A stretch of 64,000 bases of DNA from Bisgaard Taxon 45 (lineage in GTDB: Bacteria > Pseudomonadota > Gammaproteobacteria > Enterobacterales > Pasteurellaceae): the NCBI GenBank assembly GCA_030783905.1, contig JAQAHH010000006.1, positions 1 to 64,000 on the forward strand, read 5' to 3'. Shown one piece after another: positions 1-11,709 of the stretch. Each line of letters opens with the position of its first letter. The stretch's first letter is position 1. Below the pieces are notes generated by a model. That model searched no databases, was not told the DNA's origin, and saw only the letters and a program-made list of their open reading frames with translations. The translations under genes and the position numbers were made by a program.

Positions 1-110
1 CTATTAAGACTTCAATAATTAAAATTTTTTTAAAATGAAATCAATCAACAAGTGCCCACACAGATTGTCTGTTAGATTGTTAAAGAACGTTGCACTAAGC
101 AAGGACGAAA

Positions 111-139
111 ATGATAATCAAATCTCTCTTCTATGTCAA
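111..139 (-). promoter_or_regulatory. rrn P2 promoter
   Basis: On the minus strand a consensus TTGACA -35 (134-139) and TATCAT -10 (111-116) are exactly 17 bases apart, just upstream of boxA. This is the usual place of the constitutive P2 promoter of rRNA operons. Confidence 0.82.
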
Positions 140-228
140 GCGTTTTGTTTTAAATACTGCTTACATTTTAAAACAACAAAAAGCATCCCGCTTTCCTTTC
201 GCTTGACACCCTTGCGGTGCGGAGGTGC

Positions 229-256
229 ATTATAGGGATTTCAGATTTTGACGCAA
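229..256 (-). promoter_or_regulatory. rrn P1 promoter
   Basis: On the minus strand a TTGCGT -35 element (251-256) is separated by 16 bases from a consensus TATAAT -10 element (229-234). The -10 is followed by a GC-rich stretch like the discriminator of stringently controlled rRNA P1 promoters. Assignment as P1 rests on being the upstream of two promoters before boxA. Confidence 0.78.
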
Positions 257-340
257 GTGCTTTTTTCATTTTTTTTATCAACAGCTGTTTTCTTAAGCAA
301 AAACAATCTTACCGCTATAAAATCAAACAAAAAGCGTATT

Positions 341-853
341 TTATTTAAACGTTTCAAACTGTACTGCGAAATATTCAACTTTATGCCAATCTGTATATTC
401 AATTTCTTTGCGGGTATCGGTTTCACCACCCGTTATTTTCATAATTAATTTGATCATTGTACGATCAAAAAACGAATAGCGAGGATAATACAATGCGCCC
501 GCAAAAACAGCTGCTAATTGAGGTTGCCAGTCAATACGTTGTAAAAATTTTCTGACATAGACATTGGTTTCTGGTGTGTCTTTTCCAACTTTTCGTGCAG
601 TCAGATTCACAGCAAAAAAAGCATTCGCTTTTTGGCTCAGAAGTGCGGTCTGTTTTTTAACAAATTTATTGAGGACTTTATCAAAATGCCCATAACGAAT
701 TGAAGCACCTATTAGCACACGATCTGCATTTGTAATATCCGTATCTTCAGCCAACGCCTGAATTTGTACATTTCCACTTAATTTAGAGGCAATAAATTGG
801 GCAATTTTTTTTGTTTGTCCATCACGACTTGAATAGAGAATCAGTGTTTTCAT
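341..853 (-). CDS. hemG: Menaquinone-dependent protoporphyrinogen IX dehydrogenase HemG
   Basis: A 170-residue flavodoxin-like protein. HemG oxidises protoporphyrinogen IX to protoporphyrin IX, the penultimate step of haem synthesis, passing electrons to menaquinone at the inner membrane. The N-terminus [18 protein letters not shown] is a flavodoxin FMN-phosphate loop, and VLIGASIRYGHF and a long C-terminal insertion fit the HemG class. The ATG at 853 was chosen because homologues start there and it overlaps the TAA of trkH by one base; the longer open frame to 916 only runs into trkH. The trkH-hemG-rrn order matches E. coli, supporting the name. No terminator is evident before the rrn promoters, so read-through is possible. 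Confidence 0.92.
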   Translation of the reverse strand: MKTLILYSSRDGQTKKIAQFIASKLSGNVQIQALAEDTDITNADRVLIGASIRYGHFDKVLNKFVKKQTALLSQKANAFFAVNLTARKVGKDTPETNVYVRKFLQRIDWQPQLAAVFAGALYYPRYSFFDRTMIKLIMKITGGETDTRKEIEYTDWHKVEYFAVQFETFK

Positions 854-2316
854 TATTCTTTCCAGAAAGCAGGGGTAAAAAGAACCAGTAATGAGAATAT
901 TTCTAAACGACCACAAATCATGGCAAAGGCAAAGACGATTTTGGCACTTTCAGGCACATTCAGAAAATCTTGATGGATTACACCAAGTCCAGGACCTGCA
1001 TTGGTTAATGTTGCAAACACAGAGCCCATCGCATCAAACACATCCATCCCACAAAGAATGACTGCAAATACACACACCCAATACACCAAAATAAAAATCA
1101 TCAGGAATGCCCAAATACTTTCTAACATCCGAATTGGCAAAATATTTCGTCCTAATTTTATCGGCTGAACTAAATTTGGATGAACAAGACTACGTAATTC
1201 TCTTTTGACTTGTAACCATAAAATCAAAACACGGATGGTTTTTAATCCTCCCGTTGTAGAACCGCCACATCCACCGATAACACTCGCAATGACTAAGAGC
1301 ATAGCAGAAAATGCAGGTAAGTTATTCAAATTAAAAATTGTATAACCTGCAGTCATGGACATTGAAGTTAACTGTAATGACCCTTGAATAAAAGCATCAC
1401 TTAAATTCGTCATCACATCATAAAAGTATAAAGAGAGGGAAAATAATAAAATAAACAGCACTTGCATGGCTAAGAAAAAACGAAACTCTGGATCTTTCCA
1501 ATAATTTTTCCAAAGACTTTGTTTACCAAGGTAAGTGAGCGCTGAAATATGCAAATTAAAATTAATCCCCGCAATCAGCATAAAAAAGGTTGTAATCAGA
1601 TAAATAGTCGAATTATTAAAATGTCCCATACTGGCGTCATGGGTTGAAAAGCCACCGTTAGCTACTGTAGAAAAACTATGCCCAATTGCATCAAATGCAT
1701 TCATTCCCGCAAACCAATAGGCGATTGCACAAAGAACAGTTAAGGAAAAATATAAAATCCACAGTAATTTGGCCACTTCGGCAATGCGGGGACGTAATTT
1801 TTGCTCCTTTAGTGGACCGGAGGATTCGGCACGATATAGCTGTGTTCCACCAATACCTAACAGGGGAATAATGGCTACCGCAAGTACAATGATTCCCATC
1901 CCCCCTAGCCATTGGAGAAGCTGACGATAAAATAAAATGGCTTTCGGTAGCTGATCTAACCCCTCAATGACGGTTGCACCAGTCGTGGTTAGTCCAGAAA
2001 AAGACTCAAAAATTGCGGAAGAAAAGGAAAGGTGAGGCGTTTCAAATAATAGAAAGGGAATGGCACCAATACTGCCTAAAACTAACCAAAATGCCACTAC
2101 AATTAAAAAACCATCTCGAGAACGTAATTCTTCTTTATGATCGTGACAAGGCCACCATAATAACATCCCAACAATCGCACTCATCACAAAAGTTTGCATA
2201 AACGCTTTACCCGCGCCATCTCCATATAATAAAGCCACAAAAGCAGGGGCTAACATGGTAAGGGAAAAACACATCACAAGAATGCCAACAATACGGATAA
2301 TGGATAATATTCTCAA
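853..2316 (-). CDS. trkH: Trk potassium uptake channel subunit TrkH
   Basis: A 487-residue inner-membrane protein with about ten hydrophobic segments in the repeated membrane-pore-membrane arrangement of the Trk/Ktr family. Pore-loop regions are visible at [39 protein letters not shown] and [10 protein letters not shown], the glycine-rich selectivity-filter positions. TrkH forms the K+ channel gated by cytosolic TrkA, which is not in this window. It sits between yigZ (3 bases upstream) and hemG (1-base overlap), suggesting one transcript. Length agrees with E. coli TrkH (483). Initiates at ATG 2316. Confidence 0.95.
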   Translation of the reverse strand: MRILSIIRIVGILVMCFSLTMLAPAFVALLYGDGAGKAFMQTFVMSAIVGMLLWWPCHDHKEELRSRDGFLIVVAFWLVLGSIGAIPFLLFETPHLSFSSAIFESFSGLTTTGATVIEGLDQLPKAILFYRQLLQWLGGMGIIVLAVAIIPLLGIGGTQLYRAESSGPLKEQKLRPRIAEVAKLLWILYFSLTVLCAIAYWFAGMNAFDAIGHSFSTVANGGFSTHDASMGHFNNSTIYLITTFFMLIAGINFNLHISALTYLGKQSLWKNYWKDPEFRFFLAMQVLFILLFSLSLYFYDVMTNLSDAFIQGSLQLTSMSMTAGYTIFNLNNLPAFSAMLLVIASVIGGCGGSTTGGLKTIRVLILWLQVKRELRSLVHPNLVQPIKLGRNILPIRMLESIWAFLMIFILVYWVCVFAVILCGMDVFDAMGSVFATLTNAGPGLGVIHQDFLNVPESAKIVFAFAMICGRLEIFSLLVLFTPAFWKE

Positions 2317-2319
2317 AAC

Positions 2320-2928
2320 TTACTCTCTTTCTAATTGCAGTTGCCCACTAAAACGTTCAATTAAGGCTTGTTGAAATGCCGTCAGTTTATCATCTCTGAT
2401 CCCTAACTCAAATGTTACACGATCAACAAAATGTTGATTTGTAATCATTACATCCTGTTTTTCACAAAGTTGCTGCAAAGCATTAATTTGAGCATAATCA
2501 CAGCACAGTTTATAGCGTTGACGTTGCACTTTCACGGATGTTTCTAATAAATTTAACGCTTGCTGTACACCATTACTATAAGCACGCACCAAACCGCCTG
2601 TTCCCAGTAAAATACCACCATAATAACGAACAACTACGGCACAAATTTCACCAATTTTACTGCCTTGTAAAACGGATAGCATCGGTTTGCCTGCTGTACC
2701 TGTAGGTTCACCATCATCAGAAAAACCGAATTGTTGTGAATCATTTGGTGCTCCGGCAACAGTCGCCCAACAATGATGGCGAGCTTGTGGATGTTGTAAT
2801 TTAATTTGTTGCCAAAATGCCTTTGCTTGTGTCAGATTTTCTACATGTTGAAGATAAGTAATGAAATGGCTTTTTTTAATTTCTTCTTCAAAAATGACCG
2901 CACTTTTTGGGATATTATATTCAATCAT
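2320..2928 (-). CDS. yigZ: YigZ/IMPACT family protein
   Basis: A 202-residue protein with an N-terminal UPF0029/IMPACT domain (HCWATV, FSDDGEPTGTAGKPML, VVRYYGGILLGTGGLVRAYS are hallmark segments) and a C-terminal ferredoxin-like domain. Bacterial YigZ is related to eukaryotic IMPACT, a modulator of translational stress signalling, but its biochemical role in bacteria is not settled. It precedes trkH as in E. coli. A USS copy (ACCGCACTTTTT) is embedded near the 5' end of the gene around 2899. Start at ATG 2928. Confidence 0.92.
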   Translation of the reverse strand: MIEYNIPKSAVIFEEEIKKSHFITYLQHVENLTQAKAFWQQIKLQHPQARHHCWATVAGAPNDSQQFGFSDDGEPTGTAGKPMLSVLQGSKIGEICAVVVRYYGGILLGTGGLVRAYSNGVQQALNLLETSVKVQRQRYKLCCDYAQINALQQLCEKQDVMITNQHFVDRVTFELGIRDDKLTAFQQALIERFSGQLQLERE

Positions 2929-3005
2929 GTTCTTATTGAACTTCTACGTAATTTGAGTTTGGTGTATTATAGCGCCTAAATATAGTCAACCAATGATAAA
3001 AATCA

Positions 3006-3245
3006 ATGAATGAAATTAGGGTAACACAAACATTGGATACATTAGGGCTACGTTGTCCTGAGCCTGTTATGTTAGTGAGAAAGCATATACGCTTTTTGGA
3101 AGAAGGTGACGTTCTATTGGTTATTGCAGATGATCCTGCCACCACCAGAGATATCCCTAGCTTTTGCCAATTTATGGAACATACCCTATTGAAAAGTGAA
3201 GTTGAACAAATTCCATTTCAATATTGGGTAAAAAAAGGAAAATAA
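3006..3245 (+). CDS. tusA: Sulfurtransferase TusA
   Basis: A 79-residue SirA/TusA-type protein. TusA accepts persulfide sulfur from IscS and relays it to TusBCD for 2-thiouridine formation in tRNA; it also feeds other sulfur pathways. The diagnostic motif [10 protein letters not shown] holds the active-site Cys17, and [13 protein letters not shown] is the conserved second half of the fold. It is a single gene divergent from yigZ, with a strong hairpin after it. No good Shine-Dalgarno precedes ATG 3006; the start was taken from the family's usual length (81 in E. coli). Confidence 0.93.
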   Translation: MNEIRVTQTLDTLGLRCPEPVMLVRKHIRFLEEGDVLLVIADDPATTRDIPSFCQFMEHTLLKSEVEQIPFQYWVKKGK

Positions 3246-3256
3246 ACCTAAAAAAT

Positions 3257-3282
3257 AAAAGACCACAAAACGTGGTCTTTTT
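3257..3282. terminator. Bidirectional terminator between tusA and atpC
   Basis: Perfect inverted repeat AAAAGACCAC / GTGGTCTTTT with a five-base loop. The A and T runs at its ends give a U-tail in both directions, so it can end both tusA (+) and the atp operon (-). Confidence 0.88.
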
Positions 3283-3290
3283 AGTCTGTA

Positions 3291-3299
3291 AAGTGCGGT
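3291..3299 (+). repeat. DNA uptake signal sequence (Haemophilus-type USS), example copy
   Basis: AAGTGCGGT is the 9-bp core recognised during natural transformation in Haemophilus, Pasteurella and relatives. Other exact copies in either orientation include 6411-6419, 10968-10976, 16000-16008, 19603-19611, 33592-33600, 51308-51316 and 61763-61771. Several more form arms of terminator hairpins. The density is what identifies the family of the host. Confidence 0.92.
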
Positions 3300-3303
3300 T
3301 AAA

Positions 3304-3732
3304 TTAGCGCTTATTTTTCACTAATTTTTCCGTTAATTCATAAGCACGTAGTTTCGCTAATTCTTTAGATAGTTTAGAAGCGAGCATTTCATAGCTTGCA
3401 TCACCATGACGAGTACGAATATTTTCTTCTGCGCGTTTTTTCGCAGCCAAAATACGATCGCCATCTAATTCATCACCACGAATTGCCGTATCCGCTAATA
3501 CGGTAACCACATTCGGTTGAACTTCTAAAAAACCACCGGAAACATAGATCACTTCTTCTTTTCCGTCTTCAAGAGTCAATTTCACAATACCCGGTTTAAT
3601 CGCCGTAAGTAGTGGGGTGTGGCCGGCTAAAATGCCCAGTTCACCCTCAATACCTGTTGCTTGCATACTCTTTACTTGACCAGAAAAAATCTGTTGTTCT
3701 GCACTTACTACGGTTAAGTTAAATACTGACAT
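3304..3732 (-). CDS. atpC: F1 ATP synthase subunit epsilon
   Basis: A 142-residue epsilon subunit, last gene of the leftward atp operon. It has the N-terminal beta-sandwich ([31 protein letters not shown]) and the C-terminal two-helix arm ([11 protein letters not shown] and the following helix) that inhibits ATP hydrolysis. It sits on the central stalk with gamma. The 40-base gap to atpD is typical. Length matches the family (139 in E. coli). Confidence 0.97.
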   Translation of the reverse strand: MSVFNLTVVSAEQQIFSGQVKSMQATGIEGELGILAGHTPLLTAIKPGIVKLTLEDGKEEVIYVSGGFLEVQPNVVTVLADTAIRGDELDGDRILAAKKRAEENIRTRHGDASYEMLASKLSKELAKLRAYELTEKLVKNKR

Positions 3733-3772
3733 TTTTTCTCCTTCAAGCCTGATTAGTTGCTTTCAGAAGCAA

Positions 3773-6033
<2,261 letters not shown>

Positions 6034-6059
6034 TTTGTCTCTCCATTTAAAGTGTTAAC

Positions 6060-7601
6060 TTACCATGCACTGTTTGCTTTGAAGCTATCCAAAATGGCTT
6101 TTAATGAATCTTTAATTTCATCATTGTAATTGCCAGATTGTGTTAACTCACGCATAAAATCAGCATAGTTATGGTTAGCATACTCTAAAAGTGCTGATTC
6201 AAACGAACCAATACGATCTAAATCGACTTCTTCTAAGTAACCAAACTCTACTGCAAATAACACTAATGCTTGTTGTGCTACTGATAATGGAGAATATTGT
6301 TTTTGTTTCAATAATTCAGTTACTTTTTGACCATGTGATAATTGCTTACGTGTTGCATCATCAAGATCTGAAGCAAATTGAGCAAATGCCGCTAATTCAC
6401 GATATTGAGCAAGTGCGGTACGAATACCCCCTGCTAATTTCTTAATTACTTTTGTTTGCGCCGAGCCACCTACACGAGAGACCGAAATACCCGGGTTAAC
6501 CGCAGGGCGAATACCTGAGTTAAATAAGTTAGATTCTAAGAAGATCTGACCATCAGTAATCGAAATAACGTTGGTTGGAACGAATGCAGAAACGTCACCC
6601 GCTTGGGTTTCGATAATTGGAAGCGCAGTTAAAGAACCAGTTTTACCTTTTACTTCACCGTGAGTGAAACGCTCAACATAATCTTCGTTAACACGAGAAG
6701 CACGCTCAAGTAAACGAGAGTGTAAATAGAATACATCACCAGGGAAGGCTTCACGACCAGGTGGGCGACGTAATAATAGTGAAATTTGACGATACGCAAC
6801 CGCTTGTTTTGACAAATCATCATAAATGATTAACGCATCTTCTCCACGATCACGGAAATATTCACCCATGGCACAACCAGAATATGGTGCTAAATATTGT
6901 AGTGCAGCAGATTCTGAGGCGGATGCCACGACAACAATGGTATTTTGTAAGGCACCGTGTTCTTCTAATTTACGTACTACGTTTGCAATAGTTGATGCTT
7001 TTTGACCAATCGCAACATAGATACATTTAATCCCCGAATCACGTTGGTTAATGATTGCGTCAATGGCTAATGCGGTTTTACCTGTTTGACGGTCACCGAT
7101 AATCAATTCACGCTGACCACGACCGATTGGCACCATAGAGTCAACGGCTTTATAACCAGTTTGTACTGGTTGATCAACGGATTTACGATCAATAACACCT
7201 GGTGCAATCACTTCAACAGGAGAAAATCCATCATTTTCAATTTCACCTTTACCGTCGATTGGTTCACCTAAGGTATTAACTACGCGACCTAATAAACCAC
7301 GACCGACTGGGACTTCAAGGATACGACCAGTACACTGGACTTCCATACCTTCTGCAAGATCTGCATAAGATCCCATGACTACCGCACCCACAGAATCTCT
7401 CTCAAGGTTAAGTGCCATCGCATAACGATTGCCCGGTAATGCAATCATTTCCCCTTGCATGACCTCACTTAAACCATGAATACGGATAATTCCGTCACTC
7501 ACAGAAACGATTGTCCCAGTATTACGAGCTTCACTCACAACATCAAATTGGGCAATGCGTTTTTTAATCAATTCACTAATTTCTGTAGAATTTAGTTGCA
7601 T
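6060..7601 (-). CDS. atpA: F1 ATP synthase subunit alpha
   Basis: A 513-residue alpha subunit, equal in length to E. coli AtpA. It carries the regulatory non-catalytic nucleotide site: Walker [14 protein letters not shown] and the conserved [14 protein letters not shown] arginine-finger region that completes the catalytic site of beta. An exact USS (6411-6419) lies within the gene. Twelve bases separate it from atpH. Confidence 0.98.
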   Translation of the reverse strand: MQLNSTEISELIKKRIAQFDVVSEARNTGTIVSVSDGIIRIHGLSEVMQGEMIALPGNRYAMALNLERDSVGAVVMGSYADLAEGMEVQCTGRILEVPVGRGLLGRVVNTLGEPIDGKGEIENDGFSPVEVIAPGVIDRKSVDQPVQTGYKAVDSMVPIGRGQRELIIGDRQTGKTALAIDAIINQRDSGIKCIYVAIGQKASTIANVVRKLEEHGALQNTIVVVASASESAALQYLAPYSGCAMGEYFRDRGEDALIIYDDLSKQAVAYRQISLLLRRPPGREAFPGDVFYLHSRLLERASRVNEDYVERFTHGEVKGKTGSLTALPIIETQAGDVSAFVPTNVISITDGQIFLESNLFNSGIRPAVNPGISVSRVGGSAQTKVIKKLAGGIRTALAQYRELAAFAQFASDLDDATRKQLSHGQKVTELLKQKQYSPLSVAQQALVLFAVEFGYLEEVDLDRIGSFESALLEYANHNYADFMRELTQSGNYNDEIKDSLKAILDSFKANSAW

Positions 7602-7613
7602 CTTTTATTCCTC

Positions 7614-8147
7614 TTATAATTGTAGCTCATTTGCTAGACGAGTCAGTTGTCCACGACTACTTCCATCGATAACAAAATCATCTGTACGAATAATTACACC
7701 TGCGATGAGTGAACTATCTAAGCTACAATTTAATTTAACTTTACGAGCTAATCTTTTTTCCATTGCTGCAGCAATTTTTTGCTCTTGTGTTGCATTTAAT
7801 GGTTGAGCTGATATGACTTGTACTTCAGTTGTTTTTTGGTGTTCCTCAACATAAGATTGAAATGTTTGATAAACAGCAGGAAGTACTTCCAAACGCTTAT
7901 TTTCAGCCATTAACCGAATAAGATTTTGCCCATATTGATCAAGTTGTTCGCCACAAATTGAAATGACTGCATCAGCAAGTTTATTCGCAGACAGAGCACT
8001 TTTTAAAAATGTTTGCATCGTTTCATCTTTGACTAACTCAGATGAAAAATGCAGCATAGTTGCCCATTTTTCTACTGCATTCTGCTCAATAGCAAAATCA
8101 AATGCTGCTTTCGCATAAGGGCGAGCTATTGTAGTTAATTCTGACAT
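7614..8147 (-). CDS. atpH: F1 ATP synthase subunit delta
   Basis: A 177-residue delta subunit that links the F1 head to the peripheral b stalk. The N-terminal helical domain ([12 protein letters not shown]) and the C-terminal signature ([20 protein letters not shown]) are both typical. Length agrees with E. coli AtpH (177). It lies between atpF and atpA with short gaps, supporting co-translation. Confidence 0.97.
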   Translation of the reverse strand: MSELTTIARPYAKAAFDFAIEQNAVEKWATMLHFSSELVKDETMQTFLKSALSANKLADAVISICGEQLDQYGQNLIRLMAENKRLEVLPAVYQTFQSYVEEHQKTTEVQVISAQPLNATQEQKIAAAMEKRLARKVKLNCSLDSSLIAGVIIRTDDFVIDGSSRGQLTRLANELQL

Positions 8148-8159
8148 AAGCCCAACCTT

Positions 8160-8630
8160 TTATAGTTCTGCAACTAATTTATCAATAATGTCATTGTTTG
8201 CCGCTTCATCAACTGTACGACCCACAATTTTTTCCGCACCCGCAATCGCAAGTGATGCAACTTTAACACGTAATTCTTCTTGAACACGTTTACGTTCGGC
8301 TTCCACTTCTGCATAACCTTGCTCAATAATTTTCGCTCTTGTTGCTTCAGCTTCCACTTTAACTTCTTCTAAAATTTCATTGCGGCGTTTATTGGCTAAA
8401 TCAATAATTTGTTGCGCTTGCATTTTCGCTTCAGTGATTTCTTGCTCAACTAAAGCTTTCGTATCGGCTTGCTCTTTTCTTGCTGCTTCTGCCGATGCTA
8501 ACGCATTGGCAATTGAACGTTGACGCTCTTCAATTGCTTTAATAATTGGTGGCCAAACAAATTTCATACAGAACGCAACAAATATTGCGAACGCAATCAG
8601 TTGACCAATCAGTGTTGCATTTAAATTCAC
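8160..8630 (-). CDS. atpF: F0 ATP synthase subunit b
   Basis: A 156-residue b subunit. One N-terminal membrane helix (about residues 5-25, [20 protein letters not shown]) is followed by a long charged Ala/Glu/Lys-rich coiled coil that dimerises to form the peripheral stalk. Length is the same as in E. coli. It follows atpE after a 70-base gap containing two stem-loops. Confidence 0.97.
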   Translation of the reverse strand: MNLNATLIGQLIAFAIFVAFCMKFVWPPIIKAIEERQRSIANALASAEAARKEQADTKALVEQEITEAKMQAQQIIDLANKRRNEILEEVKVEAEATRAKIIEQGYAEVEAERKRVQEELRVKVASLAIAGAEKIVGRTVDEAANNDIIDKLVAEL

Positions 8631-8658
8631 AACCCCCTCCTTAATAATTGTCGTTTAG

Positions 8659-8675
8659 ATTACTCAATGAGTAAT
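8659..8675. repeat. Palindrome in the atpE-atpF gap
   Basis: ATTACTCAATGAGTAAT is an uninterrupted palindrome with one central base. A second imperfect hairpin (arms AATTGT / ACAATT) covers about 8681-8705, across the atpE stop. With the stem-loop upstream of atpE, the c-subunit message is flanked by structures, which may set its relative abundance. Function is inferred. Confidence 0.5.
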
Positions 8676-8700
8676 TTTGCAATTGTTGGCAAACCGACAA

Positions 8701-8967
<267 letters not shown>

Positions 8968-9020
8968 TTATAGATTTAAAAAAGTTAGCCTAAAGGCTGG
9001 TTAGTAAAAAAAACAGTAAA

Positions 9021-9046
9021 TTACAGTAAGTCTTTACTTACTGTAA
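9021..9046 (-). terminator. Intra-operon stem-loop between atpB and atpE
   Basis: A perfect 10-bp inverted repeat (TTACAGTAAG / CTTACTGTAA, 6-base loop) is followed on the minus strand by a T-rich run ending in TTTTTTTT. It resembles a terminator but lies inside the operon. A partial terminator or a processing/stability element that adjusts atpE expression relative to atpB is more likely than a full stop, because atpFHAGDC must still be transcribed. Confidence 0.6.
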
Positions 9047-9052
9047 TGGTTA

Positions 9053-9874
<822 letters not shown>

Positions 9875-10261
9875 TTATATATTTAAGTACTTACTTACTA
9901 AAAAGGGAAGAAGATTATTTAAAACTATTGTTATAAAATATCCTATAAAAAATGCAATAACATGCATTGAATCAACTAATTTAAAAGCAAGTACAATAAA
10001 AAAAATGGTGGATATGAATTTAACGGCTTCTCCACGGTAAAATGTTGTTAGTTTATTTGAAATTTGTTGTTTTTTTGTAAAAAAAACCAACCAAACAAAC
10101 AGACTATGTGGAATAGCTATCGCTAAAGCACCTAATAAAAAAGAAACACCAATTAACCATTTATACCCTATTAAGCACACAAAACTGGTTAATAACACTC
10201 CCAATTCTACCCAGAGTGTCATTTTATACTTCTTCCTAGCTCGATCAATTACTTGCGACAT
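9875..10261 (-). CDS. atpI: ATP synthase assembly protein AtpI
   Basis: A 128-residue protein with four predicted membrane helices, first gene of the atp operon. AtpI assists c-ring assembly and is weakly conserved, so position counts as much as sequence. Start MSQVIDRARKKYKMT at ATG 10261 gives the usual length. The control region with a CRP-type site lies just upstream. Confidence 0.88.
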   Translation of the reverse strand: MSQVIDRARKKYKMTLWVELGVLLTSFVCLIGYKWLIGVSFLLGALAIAIPHSLFVWLVFFTKKQQISNKLTTFYRGEAVKFISTIFFIVLAFKLVDSMHVIAFFIGYFITIVLNNLLPFLVSKYLNI

Positions 10262-10350
10262 TACCTGTATTCACTGCAATAACACGGTATAAACAAAACA
10301 AAATTACTGCGGATTATACGCTAGTTTTAACCCTATTAGAAATTAAAATA

Positions 10351-10366
10351 TGTGAACAAGATCACA
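10351..10366. promoter_or_regulatory. CRP-type site upstream of the atp operon
   Basis: TGTGAACAAGATCACA matches the CRP consensus TGTGA-N6-TCACA at all ten specific positions. It lies 90 bases before the atpI start, in the gap between rsmG and atpI, so it is placed to control the atp operon. Binding is inferred, and the transcription start was not located. Confidence 0.72.
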
Positions 10367-10397
10367 AAATTATATTTTTTAAACATTCCTTTAAAAT

Positions 10398-11030
10398 TTA
10401 CTTAACAATTACCAAATGTCTTTCTCCAACTAGCGTTGGCACCTGTAATTGAACCACTTGTTGGATAGTAAATTTCTCACCGAGTTCTTCTACTTCTTCT
10501 TGATGATAAAGCCCTTTTAAAGCATAAAAATAACCATCTTGGTTTGGTAGATGTTGACACCAATCCGTCATATCTTTTAAAGAAGCAAAAGCACGGCTTA
10601 ACACCCCATCAAATAGTTGCTCAGGACGATATTCTTCAACACGACTTAATACGGTCTCGACATTATGCAAACCTAACTCACGAACAGCATGACGAATAAA
10701 GCTAATTCGTTTACCTAAACTGTCTAAAAGTACAAATTGTTTATGAGGATTAATAATAGCAAGCGGTAATCCTGGTAAACCCGGACCTGTGCCAACATCA
10801 ATAAAACGTTCACCGCTTAAATATGGGCTGACCACAAGACTATCTAAAATATGTTTAACTAGCATATCCATCGGATCTCGCACGGAAGTGAGATTGTAGG
10901 CTTTGTTCCACTTGTTTAGTAATAAAATCAATTTCACTAATTGTGCTTTCTGTTGATCGGTTATCGAAAGTGCGGTCTGTTTTAATAAAGTTTCGAGTTT
11001 ATCAGTGAGTTTTTGTTCAAGAGTAAGCAT
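10398..11030 (-). CDS. rsmG: 16S rRNA (guanine-527-N7)-methyltransferase RsmG
   Basis: A 210-residue SAM-dependent methyltransferase (formerly GidB) that modifies G527 in the 530 loop of 16S rRNA; loss gives low-level streptomycin resistance in several bacteria. The SAM-binding motif [17 protein letters not shown] and the conserved YNLTSVRDP near the N-terminus identify it. It lies between mnmG and atp, as usual near oriC, but here a third gene separates it from mnmG. An exact USS lies near its 5' end (10968-10976). Confidence 0.96.
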   Translation of the reverse strand: MLTLEQKLTDKLETLLKQTALSITDQQKAQLVKLILLLNKWNKAYNLTSVRDPMDMLVKHILDSLVVSPYLSGERFIDVGTGPGLPGLPLAIINPHKQFVLLDSLGKRISFIRHAVRELGLHNVETVLSRVEEYRPEQLFDGVLSRAFASLKDMTDWCQHLPNQDGYFYALKGLYHQEEVEELGEKFTIQQVVQLQVPTLVGERHLVIVK

Positions 11031-11059
11031 TTCTTATATTCTTTAAATTAAAAATAATT

Positions 11060-11695
11060 TTACTTTACTGCGTTTTTCAAAATTTGTAATTGCTCAAGTA
11101 AAATTTTACGATCATATCCTCTATATTCTTCACTACCACTTTGACGAATTTGAAAACCATCAATAGAACTTGTTGCAGCTAAAGTTGCACTATAATTTCC
11201 ATTTTCATCTAGAATCATAATCGTAGGATAATAGTAAATATTATCGGACATTCCTATTTGTTTTAATACTTCTTTACCATTTGTATTTTCAGCTTCAATA
11301 TTGGCTATAACAAAATTTTCAGCAACAAATTTATTAAGTATTTCAGCCTGTTGATAATCATTTCTGGTTGTAATTTCTTTCATATTCCATCCCACGAAGT
11401 CGCCAGTATCCGCACGCCATCTATAAATAAATTTTCCAATGCCACCCTGTATGTATTTGTTGAAAACATGATCCCAAAGGCACCATTCTACACCATAAAC
11501 AACCAAAACATGTTTATTTTGCTTTTTAGCAGTTTCTAGTGCTTTATTTAGAATAACAAGCTGATTTCCACATTCATCATAAAGTTGAGCTAACCCACCA
11601 TTACAATTTTTATCAAGTTCTTTAGGAAAGATTTCAACAGGAAAATACTTTGATTTACAAAATAATGTTGAAAAAAATAATAATATTTTTTTCAT
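11060..11695 (-). CDS. Uncharacterised thioredoxin-fold protein
   Basis: A 211-residue protein inserted between mnmG and rsmG, where most relatives have none. The segment KHVLVVYGVEWCLWDH resembles the start of a thioredoxin fold, with Cys72 but Asp75 where a CxxC enzyme has its second Cys. YYYPTIMILDENG looks like the strand with the conserved cis-proline. A hydrophobic N-terminus (MKKILLFFSTLFCK) could be a signal sequence, though the cleavage site is unclear. Further Cys residues occur at 13, 31 and 42. Codon use is more AT-rich than in its neighbours, which hints at acquisition. Function unknown; a periplasmic thiol-related role is only a guess. Confidence 0.7.
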   Translation of the reverse strand: MKKILLFFSTLFCKSKYFPVEIFPKELDKNCNGGLAQLYDECGNQLVILNKALETAKKQNKHVLVVYGVEWCLWDHVFNKYIQGGIGKFIYRWRADTGDFVGWNMKEITTRNDYQQAEILNKFVAENFVIANIEAENTNGKEVLKQIGMSDNIYYYPTIMILDENGNYSATLAATSSIDGFQIRQSGSEEYRGYDRKILLEQLQILKNAVK

Positions 11696-11709
11696 AGTTA
11701 CCTCGATAA

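Larger units (their letters stand above)
1..256 (-). promoter_or_regulatory. Leader and promoter region of a ribosomal RNA operon (16S gene lies left of the window)
   Basis: Read on the minus strand, the stretch below about position 90 closely matches the leader that precedes 16S rRNA in enteric bacteria: a boxA-like element (CGTTCTTTAACAA, 77-89) followed by a conserved segment near 52-71 containing CAGACAATCTGTGTGGGCAC. Two promoters lie upstream of it. The mature 16S sequence is not in the window. hemG and trkH upstream match the trkH-hemG-rrs order of E. coli. The antitermination role of boxA is known from the family; its use here is inferred. Confidence 0.88.
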
